From assembly GCF_027359675.1 (NCBI RefSeq), contig NZ_CP114786.1:3446501-3510500 (forward strand): a stretch of DNA of 64,000 nt. Direction: 5' to 3'. The stretch is from Roseibium sp. Sym1. Its GTDB lineage: Bacteria; Pseudomonadota; Alphaproteobacteria; Rhizobiales; Stappiaceae. The notes beneath the pieces were generated by a model. That model was not told the DNA's origin and did not search any database. It was given only the letters and a program-made list of their open reading frames with translations. Below, piece after piece: positions 27,448 to 36,661 of this stretch (the first letter of the stretch is position 1; every line of letters begins with the position of its first letter). The position numbers were made by a program, and so were the translations under genes.

Positions 27448-29241
27448 ATGGACGACTATCGCTCTAAGTATCTGGCCAAGTCCAGGTTGCGGTCACAGGA
27501 ATGGTTCAACAATCCCAACAATCCGGGGATGACCGCCCTTTATCTTGAGCGCTACCAGAACAACGGCTTTACGCCGGAAGAGCTTCAGTCGGGTCGTCCT
27601 GTCATCGGAATTGCCCAGTCCGGTTCCGAACTCGCCCCGTGCAACAAGATCCATCTTTTGCTCGCGGAGAGGATCAAGGCCGGAATTCGTGATGGCGGCG
27701 GCATTCCGATAGAGTTTCCGGTGCATCCGCTCCACGAGAACGGCAAGCGGCCGACGGCCGCGCTGGACCGCAATCTTGCCTATCTGGGACTGGTCGAGGT
27801 CTTGCACGGATACCCGCTGGATGGCGTTGTCCTGACCACCGGATGCGACAAGACAACGCCCGCAATGCTGATGGGAGCGGCGACGGTGGACCTGCCCGCG
27901 ATCGTTCTGTCCGGAGGGCCGATGCTGGACGGGTGGTGGCGAGGTGAACTCGCCGGTTCGGGAACGATCATCTGGGAGAGCCGGCGTCTGCTTGCCGAAG
28001 GGGTCATCGACTATGACGAGTTCATCAGCCGCGCCTGCGCATCGGCGCCTTCGCTGGGGCATTGCAACACGATGGGCACGGCCAGCACGATGAATGCCCT
28101 GGCCGAGGCGCTCGGCATGAGCCTGCCGGGCTGCGCCGCCATTCCCGCACCGTTTCGCGAACGGATGGGTATGGCGTATGAAACCGGCAAGCGCATCGTG
28201 GCCATGGTTGACGAGGATCTCACCCCTTCGAAGGTCCTGACGCGCGAGGCATTCGAGAATGCAATCCGGGTTGCAACGGCAATCGGCGGTTCCACCAATG
28301 CCCCCCCTCATCTGCAAGCCGTGGCACGCCACGCAGGCGTGGAGCTGAACATCCAGGACTGGCAGGATCAGGGCCTCAAGCTGCCGCTTTTGGTCAACAT
28401 GCAGCCCGCAGGCAGGTATCTGGGCGAACGGTTCTTCCGGGCAGGCGGAATTCCCGCGGTCATGGGGGAGCTGCTGGTTGAAGGATTGCTGAACGGGAAC
28501 TCGATGACGGTGACAGGCAAGACCCTCGCCGAGAATCTCGAGGGGACCAGAAGCGTTGATCACGAAGTGATCGCGAGCGTGGCCGACCCGTTGCGGGAAA
28601 ATGCCGGTTTCATGGTTCTGAGCGGCAACCTGTTCGATTCCGCCCTTTTGAAAACCAGCGTGATTTCCGGGGAGTTCCGGCAGCGTTACCTGAACAAGCC
28701 GGGTTCGGAAAACGTTTTCGAGGCGCGTGCCATCGTTTTCGACGGTCCGGAGCACTACCATGCAACGCTGAACGATCCGGATCTGGGCATCGACGAAAAC
28801 TGTATCCTGTTCATCCGGGGAACCGGGTGCATCGGTTTCCCGGGGTCGGCCGAAGTCGTGAACATGCAACCGCCCGACAGATTGATACAGGAAGGGATTG
28901 CGCACTTGCCGACCGTCGGTGACGGCAGGCAGTCCGGCACCTCGGAAAGCCCGTCCATTCTCAACGCTTCGCCGGAAGCCGCGATCGGTGGCGGACTGGC
29001 ATATCTCAGGAACGGGGACAGGGTTCGCCTGGATCTCAACAATCGTACGCTCAACGCCCTGGTCGATGGCGAGGAATGGACCGCCAGGCGAGAAGGGTGG
29101 TCGCCCCCCGAGCTGGTGAACCAGACCCCCTGGCAGGAATTGTATCGTGCCAATGTCGGTCAACTGGCGGACGGGGGCTGTCTGGAAATGGCGATATCTT
29201 ACCGACGGATCCGGCACATGATGCCGCGCGACAGTCACTGA
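27448..29241 (+). CDS. IlvD/Edd-family sugar-acid dehydratase
   Basis: 597 aa Fe-S dehydratase. The three cluster cysteines are C65 (SELAPCNKIH), C133 (TTGCDKTTPAML) and C206 (LGHCNTMGTAST). The length and the SELAPCN form match arabinonate/xylonate-type dehydratases rather than biosynthetic dihydroxy-acid dehydratase. The product would be a 2-keto-3-deoxy sugar acid. It starts 15 bases after the GntR gene and precedes a short-chain dehydrogenase, giving a regulator-dehydratase-dehydrogenase catabolic operon beside a TRAP importer. Confidence 0.88.
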   Translation: MDDYRSKYLAKSRLRSQEWFNNPNNPGMTALYLERYQNNGFTPEELQSGRPVIGIAQSGSELAPCNKIHLLLAERIKAGIRDGGGIPIEFPVHPLHENGKRPTAALDRNLAYLGLVEVLHGYPLDGVVLTTGCDKTTPAMLMGAATVDLPAIVLSGGPMLDGWWRGELAGSGTIIWESRRLLAEGVIDYDEFISRACASAPSLGHCNTMGTASTMNALAEALGMSLPGCAAIPAPFRERMGMAYETGKRIVAMVDEDLTPSKVLTREAFENAIRVATAIGGSTNAPPHLQAVARHAGVELNIQDWQDQGLKLPLLVNMQPAGRYLGERFFRAGGIPAVMGELLVEGLLNGNSMTVTGKTLAENLEGTRSVDHEVIASVADPLRENAGFMVLSGNLFDSALLKTSVISGEFRQRYLNKPGSENVFEARAIVFDGPEHYHATLNDPDLGIDENCILFIRGTGCIGFPGSAEVVNMQPPDRLIQEGIAHLPTVGDGRQSGTSESPSILNASPEAAIGGGLAYLRNGDRVRLDLNNRTLNALVDGEEWTARREGWSPPELVNQTPWQELYRANVGQLADGGCLEMAISYRRIRHMMPRDSH

Positions 29242-29300
29242 ACCGTGCCGCGGATCATCCGCACGGTTCCAATCCGGACAAGACTTGCAAGGAGACCAGG

Positions 29301-30110
29301 GTGGCAGACACGCTTTTCGATGTATCCGGCAAGACCGTGCTGGTTTCGGGAGGGTCCAGGGGGATCGGTCTTGCCGTTGCCTTGGCTTTTGCCGAACGCG
29401 GCGCCCGCGTCATAATCACGGGCCGCGACGAGACGTCCTTGCGGGAAGCCTGCGGGAGTGCCGAGGGATCACCGGAGCGCATGACCCATGCATGTTGCGA
29501 CGTTGCGGATCCTGCCACCATACAGACATGCGTCGACGACGTGGTGGCCGAATTCGGGCGGATCGATACGCTGATCAATTGCGCCGGCGTGAACATCCGC
29601 AAGCCGGCGGTCGATTATTCCCCGGAAGAGTTCGATGCGATCATGGATATCAACCTGCGTGGCGCGTTCTTCATGGCGCAGGCCGTCGGCCGGCACATGA
29701 TCGGCCGGGGAGAAGGCTGCATTGTAAACGTGGACAGCCTCACCTCTTCCAAGCCGCTGACGCAGATCGCTCCCTACAGCATGTCGAAGGCGGGGCTCTC
29801 CAGCATGACACGCGCATTGGCCCTGGAATGGGGCGCGCAAGGCGTCCGTGTGAATGGCCTTGCGCCGGGTTTCATATTGACCGAACTCACGAGAAAGCTG
29901 TGGGCGGATCCGAACCTGCAGTCCTGGAACCGTACCGTCACGCCTCTCGGCCGCATGGGCAGTGTCGAGGACCTTGTCGGGGCGGCGATTTTTCTCGCCT
30001 CACCGGCAAGCGCCTTTCTGACCGGTCAGACAATCCGGGTCGACGGTGGGATAACCTGTGGCCTCAACTGGCCAATCGGCGGTGACTATCAAGTGACTTG
30101 CGACGCGTAG
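29301..30110 (+). CDS. Short-chain dehydrogenase/reductase
   Basis: NAD(P)-dependent oxidoreductase of 269 aa. The cofactor loop is VLVSGGSRGIGLAVALAF, then CDVAD, NCAGVN, the active-site Ser in NVDSLTSSK and Tyr-x3-Lys in APYSMSKAGL. GTG start at 29301 behind AAGGAGA. It resembles gluconate 5-dehydrogenase-like enzymes. Its likely role is oxidation or reduction of the sugar acid handled by the preceding dehydratase. Confidence 0.9.
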   Translation: MADTLFDVSGKTVLVSGGSRGIGLAVALAFAERGARVIITGRDETSLREACGSAEGSPERMTHACCDVADPATIQTCVDDVVAEFGRIDTLINCAGVNIRKPAVDYSPEEFDAIMDINLRGAFFMAQAVGRHMIGRGEGCIVNVDSLTSSKPLTQIAPYSMSKAGLSSMTRALALEWGAQGVRVNGLAPGFILTELTRKLWADPNLQSWNRTVTPLGRMGSVEDLVGAAIFLASPASAFLTGQTIRVDGGITCGLNWPIGGDYQVTCDA

Positions 30111-30157
30111 ATTGCTCTGCACCCTTGCCCGCGGCTACGGCCAAGGATGCAGTTGGA

Positions 30158-30811
30158 CTACTTGAGTACGGCAGGCGCGTTGTCCGGAACAGGCGCCGGT
30201 GGTTGCCTCGTGTCGGCATAGGCGGGGACAGCTGCCTCGAATGCATCCAGCCAGGCAGCGAGCTTTGGATGATCGGCGCGCCAGTTACTGTCCCCAAACC
30301 GCAGGTCGAGATACCCAAGGGCACAGGCCAGGGTCAGCGTGCCGGCGTCAATATCCGCTGCGGTGCCGGGTGCGGCCGGAACATTGGCCTCGAAATAGGC
30401 CAGGCCGCGCTCCATCTTGGCCGCCTGGTAGGCATCCCAGGCCGGATCCCGGTATTTCGGTTCCTTGAAGCGCTTTTCGTAGATCCTGAGAATGGCCGCG
30501 TCCATCACGCCGTCGGCCAGGGTCTGGTCGCGCAGCACGGCAAAACGCGCTTCCCCTTCAGGGAACAGCTTGCCGCCGCCGGCCACGAAATCGAGATACT
30601 CGAGGATGACGGCACTGTCATAGAGAACATCGCCGTTTTCCAGGATCAGCGCCGGGATCTTGCCGAGCGGGTTCTGGCTGCGCAGGCTGTCGGACGGGTC
30701 GGCGGTGTTGGCGTCCTCGACTTCGACGCGACCCTTGAGGCCGAGGATTGCCAGGGCAAGCTTCACCTTGCGGCCAAAGGGCGAGGCGGGCGACGAGCGC
30801 AGTTTCATCAT
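30158..30811 (-). CDS. Glutathione S-transferase family protein
   Basis: 217 aa. N-terminal thioredoxin-like domain (MMKLRSSPASPFGRKVKLAL) with NPLGKIPALIL and the gamma-glutamyl-binding YDSAVILEYLD, then a helical C-terminal domain with LTLACALGYLDLRF. The Ser in SSPASPFGRK is the probable catalytic residue. Start at one of two adjacent ATG codons (30811 or 30808). Converges on the sugar-acid operon; detoxification or stress role is generic. Confidence 0.92.
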   Translation of the reverse strand: MMKLRSSPASPFGRKVKLALAILGLKGRVEVEDANTADPSDSLRSQNPLGKIPALILENGDVLYDSAVILEYLDFVAGGGKLFPEGEARFAVLRDQTLADGVMDAAILRIYEKRFKEPKYRDPAWDAYQAAKMERGLAYFEANVPAAPGTAADIDAGTLTLACALGYLDLRFGDSNWRADHPKLAAWLDAFEAAVPAYADTRQPPAPVPDNAPAVLK

Positions 30812-30858
30812 GGTCCGAACTCCAGAACGGAAGGGCGGGTAAAGCCCCGGCTGCTGAT

Positions 30859-31515
30859 CTAGCGCGCGCGGGGCGGGGGAACGGAAAGACTGCCGGCCCG
30901 GCAGCCGGACCTGTCGACCTGCCGGCAGGTGCGGAACTCCAGGTCCCTGGTCAGGCAGATCCGGACTTCCTCGAGTTCTCCGCGGTCGCATGTGACCGCC
31001 ATGGCGTCCTCGTTCAAGCCCGGATTGGCCAGGCGGAACGCCTTTTCCACGGTGGCGGGCGATGCCTTGCCGCGCTTGTCGAGCGTGCGGAAGGCTCCGG
31101 GAATGATGATCTTCTCGAAGGCTGCGCGGGTCAGTTGGAAATAGGCTTCCGGGGACAGGCCGGAACAGGTGCCGTGCTTGCGCCATTCGTGGAAGACGAG
31201 ATTGTGGCTCGGCATGATGTCTTCCATGGAGACGGCGATTTGACGGTCGATGCGCTGCGGCGCGCCGGGGCAGCTTTCCGGAAACCCGCGCTCGTATTGC
31301 GGCCATAGGCCATGAACGATGAAGCGAAACGGGTTGCGGACATCGCATTGATGGCGGCTTGCATCCTCGCCTTCCTGTTTGCAATAGGTCGGCGACCAGG
31401 ACAGGGCAAGCACGTAGAAGTCAAACTTTCCGGGCTCGTCGGCCCGGGCCTGCTGGAACGTCAGGGCAGCCAGCAGCACGGCGCAACATTGCCAGAAGCG
31501 GAACACCGGCGCCAT
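30859..31515 (-). CDS. Secreted ribonuclease T2
   Basis: Endoribonuclease of 218 aa with a signal peptide (AVLLAALTFQQARADEPG). The two active-site segments are CAS1 RFIVHGLWPQ (His68) and CAS2 VFHEWRKHGTC (His109, Glu110, Lys113, His114). Several Cys suggest disulfides in the periplasm. Acts on single-stranded RNA, most likely for scavenging. It follows the hypothetical gene at 31541 on the same strand by 25 bases. Confidence 0.93.
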   Translation of the reverse strand: MAPVFRFWQCCAVLLAALTFQQARADEPGKFDFYVLALSWSPTYCKQEGEDASRHQCDVRNPFRFIVHGLWPQYERGFPESCPGAPQRIDRQIAVSMEDIMPSHNLVFHEWRKHGTCSGLSPEAYFQLTRAAFEKIIIPGAFRTLDKRGKASPATVEKAFRLANPGLNEDAMAVTCDRGELEEVRICLTRDLEFRTCRQVDRSGCRAGSLSVPPPRAR

Positions 31516-31540
31516 TTGAAGACCTTTCCGGGGATCAGTG

Positions 31541-31987
31541 TCAGTGCGGGCGCACGGTGCTGCAATGGGCACCATAGACACGCCACTTGTCGAGCGGAGA
31601 GAGACAGGCTTCGACATTCCAGCTGAGACCGACAAATCCGGCATGCTCCTCGACCATGTAGTGGACCGAGTGAAGGCTGCCGTCGGACAGGCTTGCCTTG
31701 CCGCGGCAATAGCGGCGCGCCACCGGGCTGACGCCATTGGCGCGGTAACTGACTTCGTTGATCTCGTCGACACTCATAATGGTGCGGCCGCCGTAATACT
31801 CCTTGTTCGCCCGGGCGATCGACCCTGCGACCGCGCTTTTCACCGAGGCCGCGGTGCAGTCCGGCAACCGTTTCTCGCCGGAGAACGAGAAATACACGCG
31901 ATACTCCTCGGCCATGGCAGGCGCGGAGACGCTTGCGAACAAGGTCAGGGCCGACAGGATCAAGCGGACAAAACGGGCAATACGCAC
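31541..31987 (-). CDS. Secreted hypothetical protein
   Basis: 148 aa with signal peptide (LILSALTLFASVSAPAMAEE). GTG start at 31987 behind GGAG. The mature part has Cys in KRLPDCTAAS, RRYCRGKASL, VEACLSP and GAHCSTVRPH, so two disulfides are likely. I do not recognise the family. It sits just upstream of RNase T2 in the same direction, so it may be co-expressed. Confidence 0.7.
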   Translation of the reverse strand: MRIARFVRLILSALTLFASVSAPAMAEEYRVYFSFSGEKRLPDCTAASVKSAVAGSIARANKEYYGGRTIMSVDEINEVSYRANGVSPVARRYCRGKASLSDGSLHSVHYMVEEHAGFVGLSWNVEACLSPLDKWRVYGAHCSTVRPH

Positions 31988-32083
31988 GGCGGAAACTCCG
32001 GAAGGCAAACAGTAAGGGAGACGATGGGGGAGGCTGTCCTCAAGGTCAAGCTTACATCCCGGCAAAAGTGGCCGGGTCGGCCT

Positions 32084-32932
32084 TTATTCGCCGATAAGCT
32101 GTGTCACGGTCCAGCCGGCGCCCGGTCCCTGGTGCAAGACGTCCGTGAGCCACGGCAGCACCAGCCGCATCTCGTCGGCCAGTGTATAGGGCGGATTGAT
32201 CAGGGTCATTCCGGAGCCAAGCATGCGGGTGTCCGGGCCGCTCTTGCCGACAGTCAGTTCCAGTGCCAGGACGTCCTTCACGCCGGCATCTGCGAAACTG
32301 TCATGCATCCTTCGGATGGCCCGTGCGTCCTTGAGGGGATACCAGAGCGCATAGGTTCCCCCCGGCCATTTCCTGTACGCCTTCAGGATCGCTTCACCCA
32401 TTCGCGTGAATTCGTCCGTCACCTCGAAGGCAGGATCGATCAGGACCAGACCGCGCTTTTCCTTGGGGGGCAGAAAGCTGCCCATTGCCAGCCAGCCGTC
32501 AAGATGGATGGCCTTGACCTGATGATCGCCGGCGAAGTGCTCCGACAGCATCCTGAAGTCCTGCGGATGAAGTTCGGTCAGCGTGAGACGATCGTTCTTG
32601 CGCAGGAGCCGGCGCGCGACTTCCGGGGACCCGGGATAGATCCTGAGACCGCCCTCCGGGTTGAGGGCCCGCACGACATCAAGCCAGGGCTCGAGCAGCT
32701 CTGCGACCGGTGCCGGCATATCGGCGTCGAGAACCTTGGCGATGCCCTGTTGCCATTCGCCTGTCTTCCGGGTTTCCTCCGACGCCAGGTCGTAGACCCC
32801 GATGCCTGCATGTGTGTCGAGGATCCGGAACGCCTTGTCCTTGCGCTGGAAATAGGAGATCAGACGCGCCAGAACGATGTGTTTCAGTACATCGCCGATA
32901 TTGCCCGCATGATAGGCGTGCCGGTAGTTCAT
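32084..32932 (-). CDS. rlmJ: 23S rRNA (adenine2030-N6)-methyltransferase RlmJ
   Basis: SAM-dependent methyltransferase of 282 aa. The characteristic N-terminus MNYRHAYHAGNIGDVLKHIV is followed by LDTHAGIGVYDL (SAM loop), IYPGSPEVARRLLR, LVLIDPAFE (catalytic DPP[Y/F]-like motif) and a C-terminal LINPPYTL. It methylates A2030 of 23S rRNA. ATGA overlap with the upstream acetyltransferase gene. Confidence 0.95.
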   Translation of the reverse strand: MNYRHAYHAGNIGDVLKHIVLARLISYFQRKDKAFRILDTHAGIGVYDLASEETRKTGEWQQGIAKVLDADMPAPVAELLEPWLDVVRALNPEGGLRIYPGSPEVARRLLRKNDRLTLTELHPQDFRMLSEHFAGDHQVKAIHLDGWLAMGSFLPPKEKRGLVLIDPAFEVTDEFTRMGEAILKAYRKWPGGTYALWYPLKDARAIRRMHDSFADAGVKDVLALELTVGKSGPDTRMLGSGMTLINPPYTLADEMRLVLPWLTDVLHQGPGAGWTVTQLIGE

Positions 32933-33453
32933 GGTTTCGCCTGGCCAGCCGGCTGGGCTGCCCGTTTCAGGTAGACAACCGCCTTGTCGCCGTGGTCGGC
33001 CTTGCCGACTTCTTCAAAGCCCAGGCGCTTGTGAAACCGCAGCGATCCCGGATTGGGGGGGCGCTCGTTGACCTCGCACAGAAAGACCTTGCCGGTTCCG
33101 GCGTATCGCTGAAAAAGTGCGCCATAGAGAGCGTCGCCAAGCTTGCGGCCGCGCATGGTCTCATCCACACAGATCCGGTCGGTATAGGCGAAGTCGGTGA
33201 AACGCTCGCTCAGCCAGACATAGTTGGGGCTGTCATAGTCGACACCGTGGCCGAGGCAGAGCAGAAAACCGGCCGGTTCGCCGTCGGCTTCGGCCACGAG
33301 ACAGACAAGAGCGCCGTTGATCAGGTCGAGAAACGCCTCCGCCGTGAGGTCGCTGACCGCCGGAACCGCCGCATTGTTCATGGTCAGGAGGGCACTGAGA
33401 TCGCCCGGCAGAAACGGGCGGACGGTCGGAGAAGAGCGCTGATCTGAAGCCAT
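32929..33453 (-). CDS. GNAT-family N-acetyltransferase
   Basis: 174 aa. N-terminal VRPFLPGDLSALLTMNNAAV, then AYTDRICVDETMRGRKLGDA with the acetyl-CoA-binding R-G-x-K-L-G-x-A variant, and a final RFHKRLGFEEVG. The substrate cannot be told from sequence. It overlaps rlmJ by four bases, so the two are translated together. Confidence 0.9.
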   Translation of the reverse strand: MASDQRSSPTVRPFLPGDLSALLTMNNAAVPAVSDLTAEAFLDLINGALVCLVAEADGEPAGFLLCLGHGVDYDSPNYVWLSERFTDFAYTDRICVDETMRGRKLGDALYGALFQRYAGTGKVFLCEVNERPPNPGSLRFHKRLGFEEVGKADHGDKAVVYLKRAAQPAGQAKP

Positions 33454-33550
33454 GAGACTACCTGGAAGAGAAAGGGAGCTGCCTTATAGGCGGTTGGGCC
33501 GGTGCTGAAAAGTCTCGCCGGGGATCTGAAATGACAAGGGGGCTGAAATA

Positions 33551-33583
33551 AAACAAGGGCGCGACCACTGCCGCGCCCTGAAA
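33551..33583 (-). terminator. Terminator for the cold-shock protein gene
   Basis: GGGCGCG (33557-33563) pairs with CGCGCCC (33572-33578); on the minus strand the stem is followed by TTGTTTTATTT. Confidence 0.8.
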
Positions 33584-33627
33584 ATCAGGTCATTCATACG
33601 CCCTGGCGAAAGGCGTGCCGACCGGTG

Positions 33628-34455
33628 TCAGTCTTCAGCCGGAGGGCTGTCCGGGGCTGCGTCGCCGCCATCCTCTTCGAGGATCTGCAGATTGACGGCT
33701 TTCGGTCCCTTGCCGCGCCGGTCGGGCTCGGTTTCAAAGGAAATCCTCATGCCGCTGTCGAGCGAGGAAAGGCCGGAGCGTTCAACGGCAGAAATGTGTA
33801 CGAACACATCCGCATCGCCCTCATCCGGAGTGATGAATCCAAAGCCCTTGTCGGACTTGAAGAACTTCACCGTTCCGGATTGACGTGGACCGCGCTCCAC
33901 CGGAGGGCCGTCGCGTCGCGGACGTTGCTGGCCGTAACCGCCACCGCCTTCACGCTGGCCGTAGCCGCCGCCACCTTCACGCTGGCCGTAGCCGCCGCCG
34001 CCTTCACGCTGGCCATAGCCGCCGCCGCCTTCACGCTGGCCATAACCACCGCCGCCTTCACGCTGGCCATAGCCACCACCGCCTTCGCGTTGACCGTAAC
34101 CGCCACTGCGACCGCCGCCGTAGCCGCCGCCGCGACCGCCACCGTAACCGCCTTCGCGGTCACCACCGTAGCCGCCACCACGACCGCCGCCGTAACCGCC
34201 TTCGCGGTCTCCGCCATAGCCGCCACTGCGACCGCCGCCATATCCGCCGCGGCCACCATCCCTGTTATCGTCGCGGCCGTAGCCGCCACCAAAATCGTTA
34301 TTGCGACCACCCCGGTAGCCGCCATCCCGGCCACCGCCAAAATCACCACCGAAATCGCTTCCGCCAAAATCACTGCCGAAGTCTTGCGGACCGCCAAACT
34401 CGCGCTTGCCGCCGCGCCGACCACGCGACCGCCGGTCCGAATCGCCATCGTGCAT
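33628..34455 (-). CDS. Cold-shock-domain protein with long RGG/YGG/YGQ low-complexity N-terminus
   Basis: 275 aa. Residues 1-190 are almost only Gly, Arg, Tyr, Asp, Gln, Glu, Ser, with many RGG and GGYGG units and a tandem nonapeptide QREGGGGYG. Residues about 192-258 form a canonical cold-shock domain with RNP1 KGFGFI and RNP2 VFVHI, so the protein binds single-stranded RNA or DNA. Start at ATG 34455, preceded by GGGTGAT. The layout resembles eukaryotic glycine-rich RNA-binding proteins with the domain order reversed. A condensate- or RNA-clustering role is inferred. Own terminator. Confidence 0.9.
   Translation of the reverse strand: MHDGDSDRRSRGRRGGKREFGGPQDFGSDFGGSDFGGDFGGGRDGGYRGGRNNDFGGGYGRDDNRDGGRGGYGGGRSGGYGGDREGGYGGGRGGGYGGDREGGYGGGRGGGYGGGRSGGYGQREGGGGYGQREGGGGYGQREGGGGYGQREGGGGYGQREGGGGYGQREGGGGYGQQRPRRDGPPVERGPRQSGTVKFFKSDKGFGFITPDEGDADVFVHISAVERSGLSSLDSGMRISFETEPDRRGKGPKAVNLQILEEDGGDAAPDSPPAED
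33934..34095. repeat. 27-bp tandem repeat, six units, within the cold-shock gene
   Basis: Six in-frame 27-bp units encode QREGGGGYG. On the plus strand each unit carries TTCACG or TTCGCG followed by (C/T)TG(G/A)CC(G/A)TA and GCC-rich bases. Units differ only at a few third positions, which points to recent slippage or unequal crossing-over. More degenerate Gly-Tyr-Gly repeats continue to about 34380. Confidence 0.85.
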
Positions 34456-34668
34456 TACCAAATCACCCTAATTTCCGTGCCAACCCGGCACATAACGACC
34501 AATCTCACCCGCCTTCACAGTCGAGTCACTTCACCCGGACGCAGCCTGTACGTCCGTCAACACTCCAGGAGCGGGTCGAAGCAATCCTGCCGCATCCCAC
34601 TCCAACCGCTGCGTCATCATCATAAGGTCGGGAAAGCGGAAATCGCAAGAAAATCCTTGGCAAAAGCT

Positions 34669-35766
34669 CTAATTCGACGCGTTTTTGGGCGGCCAGGTAC
34701 TTGACCAGTTGGACAAGTCAGGTTCCGTACCGTCACATGTCGTTCTGGTTGCCTCTTCCAGCAGCACCAGCCCGGTGCCGTTCCAGACCCAACGGTTCCA
34801 CAAGCCGCATTCGCCGACACCGGAGCCCTTGAAGTAGCTGACAAGCTGCTGATCCGCGGGGATCCACTTTGCGTTGTAGATGAGGTCCGTTGCAATCGGA
34901 CCCTTTTCGGACATGCGCGCAACATGGACCTGGCGGGCCGCGCCGTCCTTGCCGGACAGCACGGACACATAGGGGCTGTTATAGGCGGTCGGTGCGCCGC
35001 AGGGAATGATGTAGAGGGATGCGCCTTCGGCCAGCGGCACCCTGACCGCGTTCAGGCTGGCGAAGATGGTCGGATCGATTTCGGAACACAGCCGGTTGGC
35101 GGACCAAACGGCGGCGACTTCCGGCGGCAACTGGTCGGCACTCATCAGCGCGACGGCGTGAGGCGCGTCCTTGGCCGGCTCCGTGCCCGGGGCCACGATC
35201 GCGGAGACCGTCCCGGTCCGTTCCTGCCGGTTGTCGAGCCACAGCAGGCTTGCTTTCAGTCCCTGCAGGGGGACGGGCACGCCAACAGGGTCGGCTCCGT
35301 TGGCCGCCGGCAGCCGGATCGTCAGTTCCGCCCCGGAGCGCATGGCTTCCAGAAGCGTGAGCGTGGCAGGGCCGGTCGGATACCAGAAGCCTTCGCCTCC
35401 GAGCGGGCGAAAACCCGCCGGCGGATTGACCGCCGACTGCATTTCCCGCAACTGCTCTATCGGCAGGGCTTCGATCGCCTTGCCGTCCACCTCGAACTTC
35501 AAGGTGCCTTCCTTGGGCAGTTCGGTGTTGGTGGTCAGGCGCACCAGCGGCTGGGCTTCCGCGTGCCAGTCGCGCACGATGCGCAGATCGACCCAGACGG
35601 ATTGGCTGCGGGTGAAGGAGGACGCAAAGCAGACGCCGGTATTGCCGCAGTCGACCGTCCAGCTATCGAAACTTGGCACCGTTCTCCCGGGCTGCGCCAT
35701 CGCGCCAACGGCGGTCAGGAATGCCGCGCTGGCGGAGATCAGCAATGTCAACAGTCTTGGCTTCAT
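34669..35766 (-). CDS. Exported DUF1176-family protein
   Basis: 365 aa with a Sec signal (LISASAAFLTAVGAMAQPG). The N-terminal part (FDSWTVDCGNTGVCFASSF) resembles the IalB-like fold and the C-terminal part is DUF1176-like (LCSEIDPTIFASLNAV, GAPTAYNSPYVSVL). Function unknown; family members are periplasmic or outer-membrane-associated. A second, longer relative lies at 47136 in this window. Confidence 0.8.
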   Translation of the reverse strand: MKPRLLTLLISASAAFLTAVGAMAQPGRTVPSFDSWTVDCGNTGVCFASSFTRSQSVWVDLRIVRDWHAEAQPLVRLTTNTELPKEGTLKFEVDGKAIEALPIEQLREMQSAVNPPAGFRPLGGEGFWYPTGPATLTLLEAMRSGAELTIRLPAANGADPVGVPVPLQGLKASLLWLDNRQERTGTVSAIVAPGTEPAKDAPHAVALMSADQLPPEVAAVWSANRLCSEIDPTIFASLNAVRVPLAEGASLYIIPCGAPTAYNSPYVSVLSGKDGAARQVHVARMSEKGPIATDLIYNAKWIPADQQLVSYFKGSGVGECGLWNRWVWNGTGLVLLEEATRTTCDGTEPDLSNWSSTWPPKNASN

Positions 35767-35946
35767 CAGCTCCGGCTACCCGATTGTGTCTGGCATCTTC
35801 TCACAGGCCCAATCATCTTGTACGAAATGCACGCGGCAAGGTGAAGCCGCTAGTGAACAGAAACACGAAACCGGGTGGCGTTGTCCCGTATTTGTTACAG
35901 GGGTGGCGTGAATACCCTGCCCGGGCGCTGCGATGAGGAGGCGGTC

Positions 35947-36642
35947 ATGCCGCAGGAAAACGAAAATGCCGGCATGGACGACCAGAAGGAAGGCAGCGGC
36001 GACATGCCGCCGATCCAGGTCATGGTCATCGTGGTGTCCGCATTCCAGCAGAACTGCTCGCTGATCTGGGATCCCGCCACGATGCGCGCGGCGGTCGTTG
36101 ACCCGGGTGGAGATATCGACCGGATCCAGGCTGCCATTCAAAAGCAGGGTGTCACGGTCGAGAAAATCGTGCTGACTCATGGTCATATCGACCATGTCGG
36201 CGGTGCCGCCGACCTGGCTGAAGCCCTCAAGGTGCCGGTTGAAGGCCCGCATGAGGCGGACAAGCCGCTGATCGACCGGGTTGCCGAGCAGGCAGCCCAG
36301 TTCGGCGTTGACGGCGTCAGGCCGGTGACACCGGACCGCTGGATGGTCGAGGGCGACACGGTGGAGATAGCCGGACGGTCCTTCGAGGTTCTGCACTGCC
36401 CGGGGCATTCCCCCGGCCATCTGGTCTTCTTCGACCGGGAGCTGCGTTTCGCGATTTCCGGGGATGTCCTGTTTGCCGGGTCGATCGGACGCACCGATCT
36501 GCCGGGTGGCGATCACGCCGCCCTCATCAGCTCCATCAAGGAAAAACTGCTTCCGCTCGGTGACGATGTCGCCTTCCTGCCGGGACACGGCCAGGCGTCA
36601 ACCATTGGCCAGGAACGCGAGACCAACCCGTTTCTGACCTAA
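35947..36642 (+). CDS. Metallo-beta-lactamase-fold hydrolase (glyoxalase II-like)
   Basis: 231 aa. The binuclear metal site is VLTHGHIDHVGGAADL (H-x-H-x-D-H), HCPGHSPGHLVFF, ISGDVLFAGSIGRTDL (bridging Asp) and FLPGHGQAS (last His). Overall it matches the YcbL-type glyoxalase II-like subgroup, which cleaves thioesters such as S-lactoylglutathione or related compounds. Start at ATG 35947 behind GAGGAGG. Confidence 0.92.
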   Translation: MPQENENAGMDDQKEGSGDMPPIQVMVIVVSAFQQNCSLIWDPATMRAAVVDPGGDIDRIQAAIQKQGVTVEKIVLTHGHIDHVGGAADLAEALKVPVEGPHEADKPLIDRVAEQAAQFGVDGVRPVTPDRWMVEGDTVEIAGRSFEVLHCPGHSPGHLVFFDRELRFAISGDVLFAGSIGRTDLPGGDHAALISSIKEKLLPLGDDVAFLPGHGQASTIGQERETNPFLT

Positions 36643-36661
36643 GTCCTCAAAGGCCTGGCTG

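Noticed and set aside
33925..34260. CRISPR-like spacing of short repeats
   Set aside because: Units are contiguous 27-mers in frame with the cold-shock gene and have no unique spacers.
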